Part shown: positions 56,690-64,000 of the stretch, piece by piece
How the letters are laid out: the number at the start of each line of letters is the position of its first letter
How positions within the stretch are numbered: position 1 is the first letter of the stretch
Source: an uncultured Sphingomonas sp.
Lineage (GTDB): Bacteria; Pseudomonadota; Alphaproteobacteria; Sphingomonadales; Sphingomonadaceae
Length of the DNA stretch: 64,000 bases
Assembly (NCBI GenBank): GCA_913776045.1
Contig: CAJYOI010000016.1
Span: forward strand, 19,365-83,364
Reading direction: 5' to 3'
Position numbers and translations under genes: made by a program
The notes under the pieces: generated by a model
Database searches by the model: none
What the model saw: the letters and a program-made list of their open reading frames with translations, nothing else
Told to the model about the DNA's origin: nothing

Positions 56690-58330
56690 TTACGCCTCGA
56701 TCAGCAGTACGTCGACGACCGGCTTCTTCCCTGTCCAACGTGTAGCCACACGACGCACCGCCAGGCGGATTGCTTCACGCAGCGAATCGCGGTTCTTGCC
56801 GCCCTTACCGCCCTTGCGCACCGCTTCCTCTGCAGCATCGATAGCCTCGTCGATGAACGGATCGCGGTCTTCCTCGACCGGGATACCCTGCAGCTTGACC
56901 TCGGGCTCGCCGATCAACTGGCCGTTCTTGCCAATCGCGACCGCGACCGACATGTGGCCGTACATCGCGACCTTGCGACGTTCGTTGATCGTGCCGCCAT
57001 CGGCAGGCAGGATGACGTCGCCGTCAACTGCCAGACGCCCGACCGGCGCGACACCGATCTTGGTCGGCGTACCCGGGGCCAGACGGATGATATCGCCGTC
57101 CTTCTGGATGACCGCGCCAGGCACCCCGCTTTCGATCGCGAAGCGGGCGTGTTCGGCCAAGTGGCGCATCTCACCGTGCACCGGCATCACCAGTTGCGGG
57201 CGGATCCACTTGTACATCTGCGCCAGTTCCGGCCGGCCCGGGTGGCCGGAGACATGGACGAACGCCTGACGGTCGGTGATGATGTTGACCCCCATCGCCG
57301 CCAGTCGGTTCTGGATATCGCCGATCGCCTTTTCGTTGCCCGGAATCTGCTTCGACGAAAAGACGACAGTGTCGCCGCGGTCGAGCTTGATCGGGTGGTT
57401 GTTCTCCGAAACGCGATTGAGCGCGGCGCGCGCCTCGCCCTGCCCGCCGGTCGCGACGATCAGCACTTCGTTGCGCGGCAGCTTCATCGCCGTTTCCCAA
57501 TCGATGATCGGGGGCAGGTCCTTCAGATAGCCGGTCGCCTTCGCCACGCGAGTAATACGGTCGAGCGAGCGGCCGGCCAGGCACAGTTGGCGCCCGGTGT
57601 CCTTCGCGACCTGCCCCAGCGTCGCCAGACGCGCGGCGTTCGACGCGAAGGTGGTCACCAACACGCGACCCTTGGCGGCGGCGATCACCTGATCCAGCCC
57701 GTCGCGCACGTCGGCTTCGCTGCCCGAGGCTTCGGGGTTGAACACGTTGGTCGAATCGCAGACCAGCGCGAAGATGCCCTTGTCGCCGACCGCGGTCAGC
57801 TCCTCGGCGGTCGACGCGCCGCTGGCTTCGTCGATCTTCCAGTCGCCGGTGTGCAGGATGTTCCCGTATTTCGTCTCGATCAGGATGGCGTTGCCTTCCG
57901 GAATCGAGTGCGCCAGCGGCACGTAGCTGATGCCGAACGGCCCCAGCTTGAACGACTGGTCTTCCTGCACGACGCGCAGCTTCACCTGCTTGGTGATGCC
58001 TTCCTCGTCGAACTTCTCGCGGATAAGCCCGGCGGTGAACGGCGACGCATAGACCGGCACGCCCAGGTCGGCGGCCAGATAGGGCAGCGCGCCGATGTGA
58101 TCTTCATGCCCGTGGGTGATGACGATGCCGAGCAGGTCGTCGAGGCGATCTTCGATGAAGCTCAGGTCTGGCAGAATGATGTCGATGCCGGGATAGTTCG
58201 GGTCGGCGAAGGTCACGCCGCAATCGACCATCAGCCATTTGCCGTCGCACCCGTACAGGTTGACGTTCATGCCGATCTCGCCCGACCCGCCGAGCGCGAC
58301 GAAGAGCAGTTCTTTGTTGGGAGTAGTCAC
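56690..58330 (-). CDS. rnj: Ribonuclease J
   Basis: A 546-residue metallo-beta-lactamase/beta-CASP nuclease with 5'-3' exo and endonuclease activity in RNA decay and maturation. The zinc motif is GIVITHGHEDHIGALPYLA, further ligands are in LAHSIPEGNAILI and ILHTGDWKID, and the beta-CASP region has VHVSGHPGRPELAQMYKWIRPQ and PVHGEMRHL. The start is GTG 58330, with TAGGAT at good distance. It follows coaX, as in other alphaproteobacteria. Confidence 0.96.
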   Translation of the reverse strand: MTTPNKELLFVALGGSGEIGMNVNLYGCDGKWLMVDCGVTFADPNYPGIDIILPDLSFIEDRLDDLLGIVITHGHEDHIGALPYLAADLGVPVYASPFTAGLIREKFDEEGITKQVKLRVVQEDQSFKLGPFGISYVPLAHSIPEGNAILIETKYGNILHTGDWKIDEASGASTAEELTAVGDKGIFALVCDSTNVFNPEASGSEADVRDGLDQVIAAAKGRVLVTTFASNAARLATLGQVAKDTGRQLCLAGRSLDRITRVAKATGYLKDLPPIIDWETAMKLPRNEVLIVATGGQGEARAALNRVSENNHPIKLDRGDTVVFSSKQIPGNEKAIGDIQNRLAAMGVNIITDRQAFVHVSGHPGRPELAQMYKWIRPQLVMPVHGEMRHLAEHARFAIESGVPGAVIQKDGDIIRLAPGTPTKIGVAPVGRLAVDGDVILPADGGTINERRKVAMYGHMSVAVAIGKNGQLIGEPEVKLQGIPVEEDRDPFIDEAIDAAEEAVRKGGKGGKNRDSLREAIRLAVRRVATRWTGKKPVVDVLLIEA

Positions 58331-58350
58331 GTAAATCCTATTCAAGTCTG

Positions 58351-58369
58351 CCCCCGCCACGGCGGGAGC
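58351..58369. repeat. Short CCCGCC/GGCGGG palindrome
   Basis: A six-base-pair stem with 2-base loop in CCCCCGCCACGGCGGGAGC, similar to the element at 34829-34847. It lies between coaX and rnj, where it could tune transcript levels. On the plus strand it is followed by GGTTTTTCC, so it might end plus-strand antisense transcription. Confidence 0.5.
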
Positions 58370-58407
58370 GGTTTTTCCGCGTTCACGCGGTGCAATGTCA
58401 TGAGGGC

Positions 58408-59205
58408 TCAGGCCTGAGCCGAAGCGCGTTCGCCGCCGATATGGGCTCTTTCCCACTCCATTGCGAGGCCGATGAGAGTCAGATCATGCTCGACGTGATC
58501 GAAAACATGCGTGTACTGTTCGAACAGCACCGCCAGGCCGCCGGTGGCAATGACGGTGGCCGGCCGTCCGACCTCCGCCCTCATCCGCGCGATCAGTCCT
58601 TCGAGCATCGCGACATACCCCCAGAAGATGCCGATATGCATCTGGTCGACCGTATTGCGCCCGATAACGGTGTCGCTCTTCGGCGCCTCGATGGCGATGC
58701 GCGGCAGCTTGGCCGCGGCGGTCACCAAGGCATCGAGGCTGAGGTTGATGCCCGGCGCGATGATCCCGCCCTTGTATGCGCCCGAATAGTCGATGATGTC
58801 GAACGTGGTAGCCGTGCCGAAATCAACGACGATCAAATCACCGGGATGCGCCGCATGCGCCGCGATGACGTTGAGCGCACGATCGGCGCCCAGATTGGAA
58901 GGCTCGTCGACGTCGAGCTGGAACGGCCATCCGCCCTCGCCGGCGATCGTCGGCTCCCCGCCGAAATACTTCGTCGCCAGCATCCGCAGATTGTGCATCG
59001 CGCGCGGCACGACGGTGCCGATGACGACGCCGGTCACCGCGGATCGGTCGAGCTCTTCCAGCGCCAGCAACTGGCTTAGCCAGACGACATATTCGTCCGC
59101 CGTCCGCCGCGGATCGGTCGCGATCCGCCAGCGCGCGCGGACCTCCCGTCCCTCGAGCAGCGCGAAGACGACATTGGTGTTCCCGGCATCGATCGCGAGC
59201 AGCAT
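58408..59205 (-). CDS. coaX: Type III pantothenate kinase CoaX
   Basis: A 265-residue enzyme phosphorylating pantothenate in coenzyme A synthesis. It has the ASKHA phosphate motif [28 protein letters not shown], the [12 protein letters not shown] motif and [16 protein letters not shown] chose ATG 59205 ([11 protein letters not shown]). It lies between birA and rnj in the conserved order. Confidence 0.96.
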   Translation of the reverse strand: MLLAIDAGNTNVVFALLEGREVRARWRIATDPRRTADEYVVWLSQLLALEELDRSAVTGVVIGTVVPRAMHNLRMLATKYFGGEPTIAGEGGWPFQLDVDEPSNLGADRALNVIAAHAAHPGDLIVVDFGTATTFDIIDYSGAYKGGIIAPGINLSLDALVTAAAKLPRIAIEAPKSDTVIGRNTVDQMHIGIFWGYVAMLEGLIARMRAEVGRPATVIATGGLAVLFEQYTHVFDHVEHDLTLIGLAMEWERAHIGGERASAQA

Positions 59206-59264
59206 GGCGTCCTCGTTGGTCTTCCGTGTCAAGACGTTGGGCGAAACGTCCAAACATCTGTGCG

Positions 59265-59981
59265 TTACAGCAGGAATACGTCGGCTGCGTGAATGACACG
59301 CACGGTCCCATCCGCCAAGCGCAGTCGCAACGCCCCGCCCTCATCCAAACCGTCGAACAGTCCTTCGGTCGCACTGTCGCCGACGCGCGCGACGAGTGCG
59401 GTGCCGCGGGGATGGGCGCGTTCGAGCCATCGGGCGCGAACGGGAGCAATACCCTCGACCCGCCACCGATTCAGCCATTTGGCGAAGGCGCTTGCCAGCA
59501 CCTCGAGAAGGACGGCGGGGTCGATCAGGCATCCGCATTCGGCCAAGCTGGTCGTCGCACGACCCAGCCCTATCGGCCGCTGCCCACAATTCACGCCGAT
59601 CCCGATAACCACCGCATCATCGGCGCGCTCGAGCAGGATGCCGACGAGCTTCGCCCCGTCGACCAGAACGTCGTTGGGCCATTTGATCGCGAGGCGACCC
59701 GACGTGGCGAGATCGGCGCAGATCAACTGGACCGCTTCGTCCACCGCGATCGCCGCAACCAACGCCAGCGTCGCGGCCGAGGGATCGGACGGCCGCAACC
59801 GGACGAGTGTGCTGGCATACAGGTTACCGGACCGCGACTCCCACGACCGCCCCTGTCGGCCGCGGCCGGCCGTCTGGCACTCCGCGCGTAACCACCGCCC
59901 CTCGGGCGCGCCCGAGGCCGCGGCGGCAAGCAGGTCGGCGTTGGTCGAACCCGTCGCGCTGACGGTGACGATGTCGATCAG
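59265..59981 (-). CDS. birA: Biotin-acetyl-CoA-carboxylase ligase BirA (short, no DNA-binding domain), apparent CTG start
   Basis: A 238-residue single-domain biotin protein ligase. The catalytic [14 protein letters not shown] motif lies at codons 59835-59873 and [17 protein letters not shown] follows. A canonical start is missing: the TTG at 59798 would delete the GRGRQGR site. The reading frame back to nuoN has no ATG, GTG or TTG near the expected N-terminus. CTG at 59979-59981, overlapping the nuoN TGA, gives [18 protein letters not shown], matching the usual N-terminus. It thus seems coupled to nuoN. Confidence 0.85.
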   Translation of the reverse strand: MIDIVTVSATGSTNADLLAAAASGAPEGRWLRAECQTAGRGRQGRSWESRSGNLYASTLVRLRPSDPSAATLALVAAIAVDEAVQLICADLATSGRLAIKWPNDVLVDGAKLVGILLERADDAVVIGIGVNCGQRPIGLGRATTSLAECGCLIDPAVLLEVLASAFAKWLNRWRVEGIAPVRARWLERAHPRGTALVARVGDSATEGLFDGLDEGGALRLRLADGTVRVIHAADVFLL

Positions 59982-61423
59982 AACAACGCGCCCGCCGCCG
60001 CGTTGGTGAACGGCGCCAGCGGCTGGATCAGCAACCAGCCGAGCGGCGACACCAGCAGCGCCATGACCGCAATCAGCGCATATTCAACCGTCGACCGCGT
60101 CCCCGCCTCGACAATCTCATCCGCCGGCGCATCGAAGTACATCGTCTTGATGATCTTCAGATAATAAAAGGCACCGACGACCGATCCGATCGCACCGAAC
60201 ACCGCAAACGCCAGCAGCCCGGCGTCAGTCGCGGCCTGGAACACTGCCAGCTTCGGCCAGAAGCCGAGCAGCGGCGGAATGCCGGCAAGCGAGAACATGA
60301 AGATGGCCATCGCCGCGGCGAGACCCGGCCGCGTGCGCGACAGGCCCGACAGGCTGGCGATGCTTTCGATCGGCTGCCCGTCGCGCCCGCGCATCTGGAG
60401 CACGACCAGGAAACTGCCCAGTGTCATTACGACATAGACGGTAACGTAGCTGAGGACCGCGGCGGTGCCTTCGGGCGTCGCCGCGCCGAGGCCGATCAGC
60501 GCGAAGCCGACGTTGTTGATCGACGAATAGGCCAGCAGGCGCTTCACGTTCCTCTGCCCGATCGCGCCGATCGCGCCGAAGTAGATCGACGCCAGGCTGG
60601 CGAAGATCACGATCTGGCGCCATTCGATCGCTGCCGGTCCCATCGCCTCCAGCGCCACCCGCAGCGCCATGCCGATCGCCGCCACCTTGGAGGCCGAGGC
60701 GAAGAAAGTCGTGACCGGAGTCGGCGCGCCTTCGTACACGTCCGGCGTCCACATGTGGAATGGCACGGCCGCGATCTTGAACGCGATGCCGGCAAATACG
60801 AACACCAGGCCCACGATCAGGCCGGTCGACTTGGTACCACCGAATGCGGCGGCGATCGTGTCGTACCCGGTCGAACCGCTGAAACCGTACACCAGGCTGA
60901 TGCCATAGAGCAGGATGCCCGAGGCAAGAGCGCCCAGCACGAAATATTTCAGGCCTGCTTCCGCCGAACGCGTGTCGCGACGCATGAAGCTGGCGAGGAC
61001 ATAGCTGGCGAGGCTCTGCAACTCGAGACCGACGTAGAGCGCGAGCATGTCGCCCGCCGACACCATCACGCCCGATCCGATCGCAGCGAGGAGCATCAGC
61101 ACCGGATATTCCGGCCGCAGATCGTCGCCGCTGGTCCGCTGGAAGAACCCCGGCGCGATGATGATCGACACCGCGGTCGCGGCGTAGATCAGCACCTTGG
61201 CGTAGGCCGCGAACGCGTCGGTTCGCAGCAGGCCGTCGAACGGCTGCCCACCAGACGAAGCCGGGCCTGACAGCGCGATGCCCGCACCAATCAATACCGC
61301 CACGGCGGTCCAGCTGACCAGCTTGGTGGCCGCCTGGCCACCCCAGGCGGCCACGAGCATCAGCACGAGTGCGCCTACCGTGAGCACGAGCTCCGGCAGG
61401 ATCATCAGAAGATCTTTGCCCAT
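59978..61423 (-). CDS. nuoN: NADH-quinone oxidoreductase subunit N
   Basis: A 481-residue antiporter-like membrane subunit of complex I with about 14 helices. It has PVLMLLAAIGSGVMVSAGDMLALYVGLELQSLASYVL with the conserved Glu, the FKIAAVPFHMWTPDVYEGAPTPVTTFF segment with the Lys, and KRLLAYSSINNVGF. The start overlaps the nuoM stop (TGATG) and the end overlaps birA, so it is fully embedded in the nuo transcript. Confidence 0.97.
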   Translation of the reverse strand: MGKDLLMILPELVLTVGALVLMLVAAWGGQAATKLVSWTAVAVLIGAGIALSGPASSGGQPFDGLLRTDAFAAYAKVLIYAATAVSIIIAPGFFQRTSGDDLRPEYPVLMLLAAIGSGVMVSAGDMLALYVGLELQSLASYVLASFMRRDTRSAEAGLKYFVLGALASGILLYGISLVYGFSGSTGYDTIAAAFGGTKSTGLIVGLVFVFAGIAFKIAAVPFHMWTPDVYEGAPTPVTTFFASASKVAAIGMALRVALEAMGPAAIEWRQIVIFASLASIYFGAIGAIGQRNVKRLLAYSSINNVGFALIGLGAATPEGTAAVLSYVTVYVVMTLGSFLVVLQMRGRDGQPIESIASLSGLSRTRPGLAAAMAIFMFSLAGIPPLLGFWPKLAVFQAATDAGLLAFAVFGAIGSVVGAFYYLKIIKTMYFDAPADEIVEAGTRSTVEYALIAVMALLVSPLGWLLIQPLAPFTNAAAGALF

Positions 61424-62982
61424 CAGTGCGCCTCCCCGTGCGCGGCAGGGGTCGCGTGGTGCGCGGCCGCAGCAGCAGCGGCAGCCGGGTTGCCCGGCGT
61501 CGGCTGCGAATCACCCGCCGGCTTGGCGCGGTCGATCCGCTCCAGCAGCAAGGCGACGTCGGCCCGCATCGGCTTCAGAAAGCTTTCCGGATACACGCCC
61601 ATCCACAGCACGACCGCAGCGATCGGCGCCAGCAGCGCCATCTCGCGCTTGCTGATGTCCGGCATCGTGCGCACATCGTCATGGACGATGTCGCCATAAG
61701 CCACGCGGCGATACAGGTAGAGCATATACGCCGCACCTATAATGATGCCGGTCGTGCAAACGAGCGCGATCCAGGTCGAAACCTGATAGGTGCCCGCCAG
61801 GCTCAGGAATTCGCCGACGAAGCCCGACGTGCCCGGCAGGCCGATCGACGCCATCGTGAACAGCAGGAACAGCACGGCGTAGCGCGGCATGTTGATGCTA
61901 AGACCACCGTAGCGGCTGATCTCACGCGTATGCAGTCGATCGTAGATGACGCCGACGCACAGGAACAGCGCGCCCGACACCAGCCCGTGGCTCAGCATCA
62001 CGATCATCGCACCTTCGATGCCCTGCCGGTTAAAGGCGAACAGGCCGATGGTCACGATCGCCATGTGCGCGACCGACGAATAGGCGATCAGCTTCTTCAT
62101 GTCCGACTGCACCAGCGCGACGAGGCTGGTGTAGACCACGCCGATCGCCGACAGGCCGAAGATCAGCCAAACGAGTGCCGCAGACGCTTCCGGGAACATC
62201 GGCAGCGAAAAGCGCAGGAAACCGTAGCCACCGAGCTTGAGCAGCACGCCCGCCAGAATGACCGAGCCCGCCGTCGGCGCCTGGACGTGCGCATCGGGCA
62301 GCCACGTGTGGACCGGCCACATCGGCATCTTCACCGCGAACGATGCGAAGAAGGCGAGCCACAGCCAATATTGCGCCCCGACCGGGAAATCATATTGCAT
62401 CAGCGCCGGGATGTACGTCGTTCCAGCCGTCGTCGACATCCACAGCATCGCGATCAGCATCACGATCGAGCCGAGCAGCGTGTAGAGGAAGAACTTGTAG
62501 CTGGCGTAGATGCGGTTCGCGCCCCCCCAGATGCCGATGATCAGATACATCGGGATCAGGCCGGCTTCGAAGAACATGTAGAACAGCAGCAGGTCCTGCG
62601 CGGCGAAGGTGCCGATCATCAGCACTTCGGTCAGCAGAAACGCCGCCATATATTCGGGCACGCGCTCCGTCACCGCTTCCCATGACGCGCCGATGCAGAT
62701 CGGCATCAGGAAGACGCTGAGCATGATCAGCATCAGTGCGAAACCGTCGATCCCCAGCGCATAGCTGAAGAAGCCGAAGATCGGCGCATTTTCGGTAAAC
62801 TGCCACTGCGGGGCGGCGCCGCTCATGTCGAAATTCGCCCACAGCAAAACGCCGAGCGCAAAATCGATCAGCGTCGCGCCGAGCGCGATCCAGCGCGCGG
62901 TACGGGCATCGACGAACAGGCAGGTGATCGCCGCGACCAGCGGCACCGCGAGCATCAGCGATAGGATCGGGAAGTCAGCCAC
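61423..62982 (-). CDS. nuoM: NADH-quinone oxidoreductase subunit M
   Basis: A 519-residue antiporter-like membrane subunit of complex I. The transport residues are in FYMFFEAGLIPMYLIIGIWGG (Glu) and VKMPMWPVHTWLPDAHVQAPTAGSVILAG (Lys), with KKLIAYSSVAHM. The C-terminus has an Ala/His-rich tail (about the last 25 residues) not needed for the core. It shares one base with nuoN and follows nuoL at 36 bases. Confidence 0.97.
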   Translation of the reverse strand: MADFPILSLMLAVPLVAAITCLFVDARTARWIALGATLIDFALGVLLWANFDMSGAAPQWQFTENAPIFGFFSYALGIDGFALMLIMLSVFLMPICIGASWEAVTERVPEYMAAFLLTEVLMIGTFAAQDLLLFYMFFEAGLIPMYLIIGIWGGANRIYASYKFFLYTLLGSIVMLIAMLWMSTTAGTTYIPALMQYDFPVGAQYWLWLAFFASFAVKMPMWPVHTWLPDAHVQAPTAGSVILAGVLLKLGGYGFLRFSLPMFPEASAALVWLIFGLSAIGVVYTSLVALVQSDMKKLIAYSSVAHMAIVTIGLFAFNRQGIEGAMIVMLSHGLVSGALFLCVGVIYDRLHTREISRYGGLSINMPRYAVLFLLFTMASIGLPGTSGFVGEFLSLAGTYQVSTWIALVCTTGIIIGAAYMLYLYRRVAYGDIVHDDVRTMPDISKREMALLAPIAAVVLWMGVYPESFLKPMRADVALLLERIDRAKPAGDSQPTPGNPAAAAAAAAHHATPAAHGEAH

Positions 62983-63018
62983 GGATCGCCCCCAATCCGA
63001 TTACAGGAAACAAGCGGC

Positions 63019-64000
63019 TCATCGTGTGATCGCCCAGGTAACGACGGCGGTCAGGCCAAGCAGCATGACGAACGCATAGGTATAGACGTACCCCGTCTGG
63101 ATGCGGGCAGCGACGCCGCTGCCGAACTTGACGAGTGCCGCCGAGCCGTTGGGCCCGAAGCGGTCGATCGTGCCCTCGTCGCCCTTCTTCCAGAAGAGGC
63201 GGCCGAACCAGAAGGCCGGCTTCACGAACACGACGTTGTACAGCTCGTCGAAGTACCATTTGTTGAGCAGGAAGGCGTAGAGCACGCGGAACATGTCCGC
63301 GAACTTCGCCGGGAAGTCCGGATGGCGGATGTAGGCCAGCCAGGCGGTCATCAGGCCGAGCACCATGACGACGGTCGCCGACAGCTTCACCCACAGCGGC
63401 ACGCCGTGCATCGCGTGCATCAGATGCTCGTCGAACGCGATGGCGTTGTTCCAGAAGGCCTCGTTCGATTCGGGCTGGATGAACCAGTGGTTGAACACGA
63501 AGCCTGCCAGCACTGCGCCGACCGAGAGGATGATCAGCGGCAGGCGCATCGACCACGGGCTCTCGTGCGGGTGATAGCCCGCCGTGCCGTCGTGGAGCTC
63601 ATGCGCGCCCGGCGCATGAACGTCGGGCGTCGAGCCTGCGCCTTCTTCCGCCGCTTCGCCGTGATGGGCGTGCGCCGCTTCGGTGCCGTGGCCATGATCG
63701 TGACCATGGCCGTGCGCGTCATGCACCGCATGTTGGATGTGCTCGCTGTTGGCCCACCGCGGCTTGCCCCAGAAGGTCAGGAACATCAGGCGCCACGAAT
63801 AGAAGCTGGTGATCAGCGCGACGAGCACACCGACGAACCACACACCCGGCTCACCGGCGGCCCAGCTTGCCTCGATGATCGCATCCTTCGAATGAAAGCC
63901 TGCGAAACCGATGCCCAGCGGGTTGCCGAACACCGCGGGCAGGCCGACGCCGGTGATCGCCAGCGTGCCCATCATCATGCCCCAGAAGGTCAGCGGGATG
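63019..64000 (-). CDS. nuoL: NADH-quinone oxidoreductase subunit L, N-terminal part outside window
   Basis: The C-terminal 327 codons of NuoL. The first visible residues IPLTFWGMMMGTLAITGVGLPAVFG match the family after transmembrane helix 11, followed by GFHSKDAIIEASW. A loop at 63565-63741 is very His-rich (16 His in 59 residues), and the long amphipathic helix and last membrane helices are present. The 5' part lies beyond 64000. It is the first nuo gene seen in the L-M-N order. Confidence 0.95.
   Translation of the reverse strand, partial: IPLTFWGMMMGTLAITGVGLPAVFGNPLGIGFAGFHSKDAIIEASWAAGEPGVWFVGVLVALITSFYSWRLMFLTFWGKPRWANSEHIQHAVHDAHGHGHDHGHGTEAAHAHHGEAAEEGAGSTPDVHAPGAHELHDGTAGYHPHESPWSMRLPLIILSVGAVLAGFVFNHWFIQPESNEAFWNNAIAFDEHLMHAMHGVPLWVKLSATVVMVLGLMTAWLAYIRHPDFPAKFADMFRVLYAFLLNKWYFDELYNVVFVKPAFWFGRLFWKKGDEGTIDRFGPNGSAALVKFGSGVAARIQTGYVYTYAFVMLLGLTAVVTWAITR

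Noticed and set aside
59265-59798. birA starting at TTG 59798
   Set aside because: This would remove the GRGRQGR catalytic motif and the N-terminal beta strand, which are both encoded in frame upstream.

Overview
The window is a compact, high-GC stretch of bacterial core chromosome. It fits an alphaproteobacterium of the order Sphingomonadales, most likely a Sphingomonas-like genus. The reasons are: the alphaproteobacterial order dusB-ntrB-ntrC-ntrY-ntrX-hfq-hflX; an ispDF fusion; a CckA cell-cycle hybrid kinase; the order nuoL-nuoM-nuoN-birA-coaX-rnj; UPF0262 and COQ10-type proteins; a two-domain Hfq; and intergenic hairpin repeats of types common in sphingomonads (GTCATTCCCGCG, CTGAGCCTGTCGAAG, TCCCGGATCAAGTCCGGGA). 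I see no tRNA, rRNA, CRISPR array, prophage or insertion sequence. No gene-free stretch exceeds 300 bases; the longest is the 284 bases between ntrX and hfq.

Layout. 1-1.3 kb: the end of a small envelope/stress operon (YqjD-, YqjE-, DUF3618- and YtxH-like proteins), then a DUF4170 gene. 1.5-10.8 kb (minus strand): dusB, two nitrogen two-component systems (NtrBC and NtrYX), tandem-domain hfq and hflX, with short overlaps at several junctions. 11-16 kb: ispDF, a periplasmic protein, cinA, then convergent coq10-like and lipA, a beta-carbonic anhydrase and a rhomboid protein that lacks the catalytic His. 16-21.5 kb (minus): carA, an unknown 95-residue protein, carB and greA. 21.6-26.1 kb (plus): a macromolecular-synthesis cluster of yqeY, dnaG and rpoD with a strong terminator.

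26.3-32.2 kb (plus): an accessory-looking but vertically composed run. It holds a Phd/YefM-PAS-PAS protein, an unknown helical protein, a MoxR ATPase, a CHAP hydrolase, a GT-C-type membrane protein and a CoxE-like VWA protein. 32.2-37.6 kb: signalling and cell-cycle genes, namely a degenerate Hpt protein, a two-TM long coiled-coil protein, a single-domain response regulator and CckA. 37.7-42.9 kb (minus): two tandem M13 metallopeptidases, a DUF2062 protein and smpB. 43-48 kb: a small membrane protein, dapA, a soluble lytic transglycosylase, greB, two small unknown proteins and an acylphosphatase. 48-56.7 kb: ettA, an M28 peptidase, a small lipoprotein, dnaB, UPF0262, cdd, dcd, a small TPR protein and a Tat-type SDR behind a plausible general-stress (EcfG) promoter. 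56.7-64 kb (minus): nuoL (cut by the window edge), nuoM, nuoN, birA (apparently starting at CTG), coaX and RNase J.

Most genes are housekeeping: replication (dnaG, dnaB), transcription (rpoD, greA, greB), RNA metabolism (hfq, RNase J, dusB, smpB, ettA), nucleotide supply (carAB, cdd, dcd), cofactors (lipA, coaX, birA, ispDF) and respiration (nuo). The more interesting biology is in altered or recombined domains. These are the doubled Hfq, an NtrX without GAFTGA, an Hpt without its His, a rhomboid without its His, an SDR with Arg for the catalytic Lys, the Phd-PAS fusion, and a MoxR/VWA pair split by a CHAP enzyme and a membrane glycosyltransferase. All functions are read from sequence motifs; no database search was possible.
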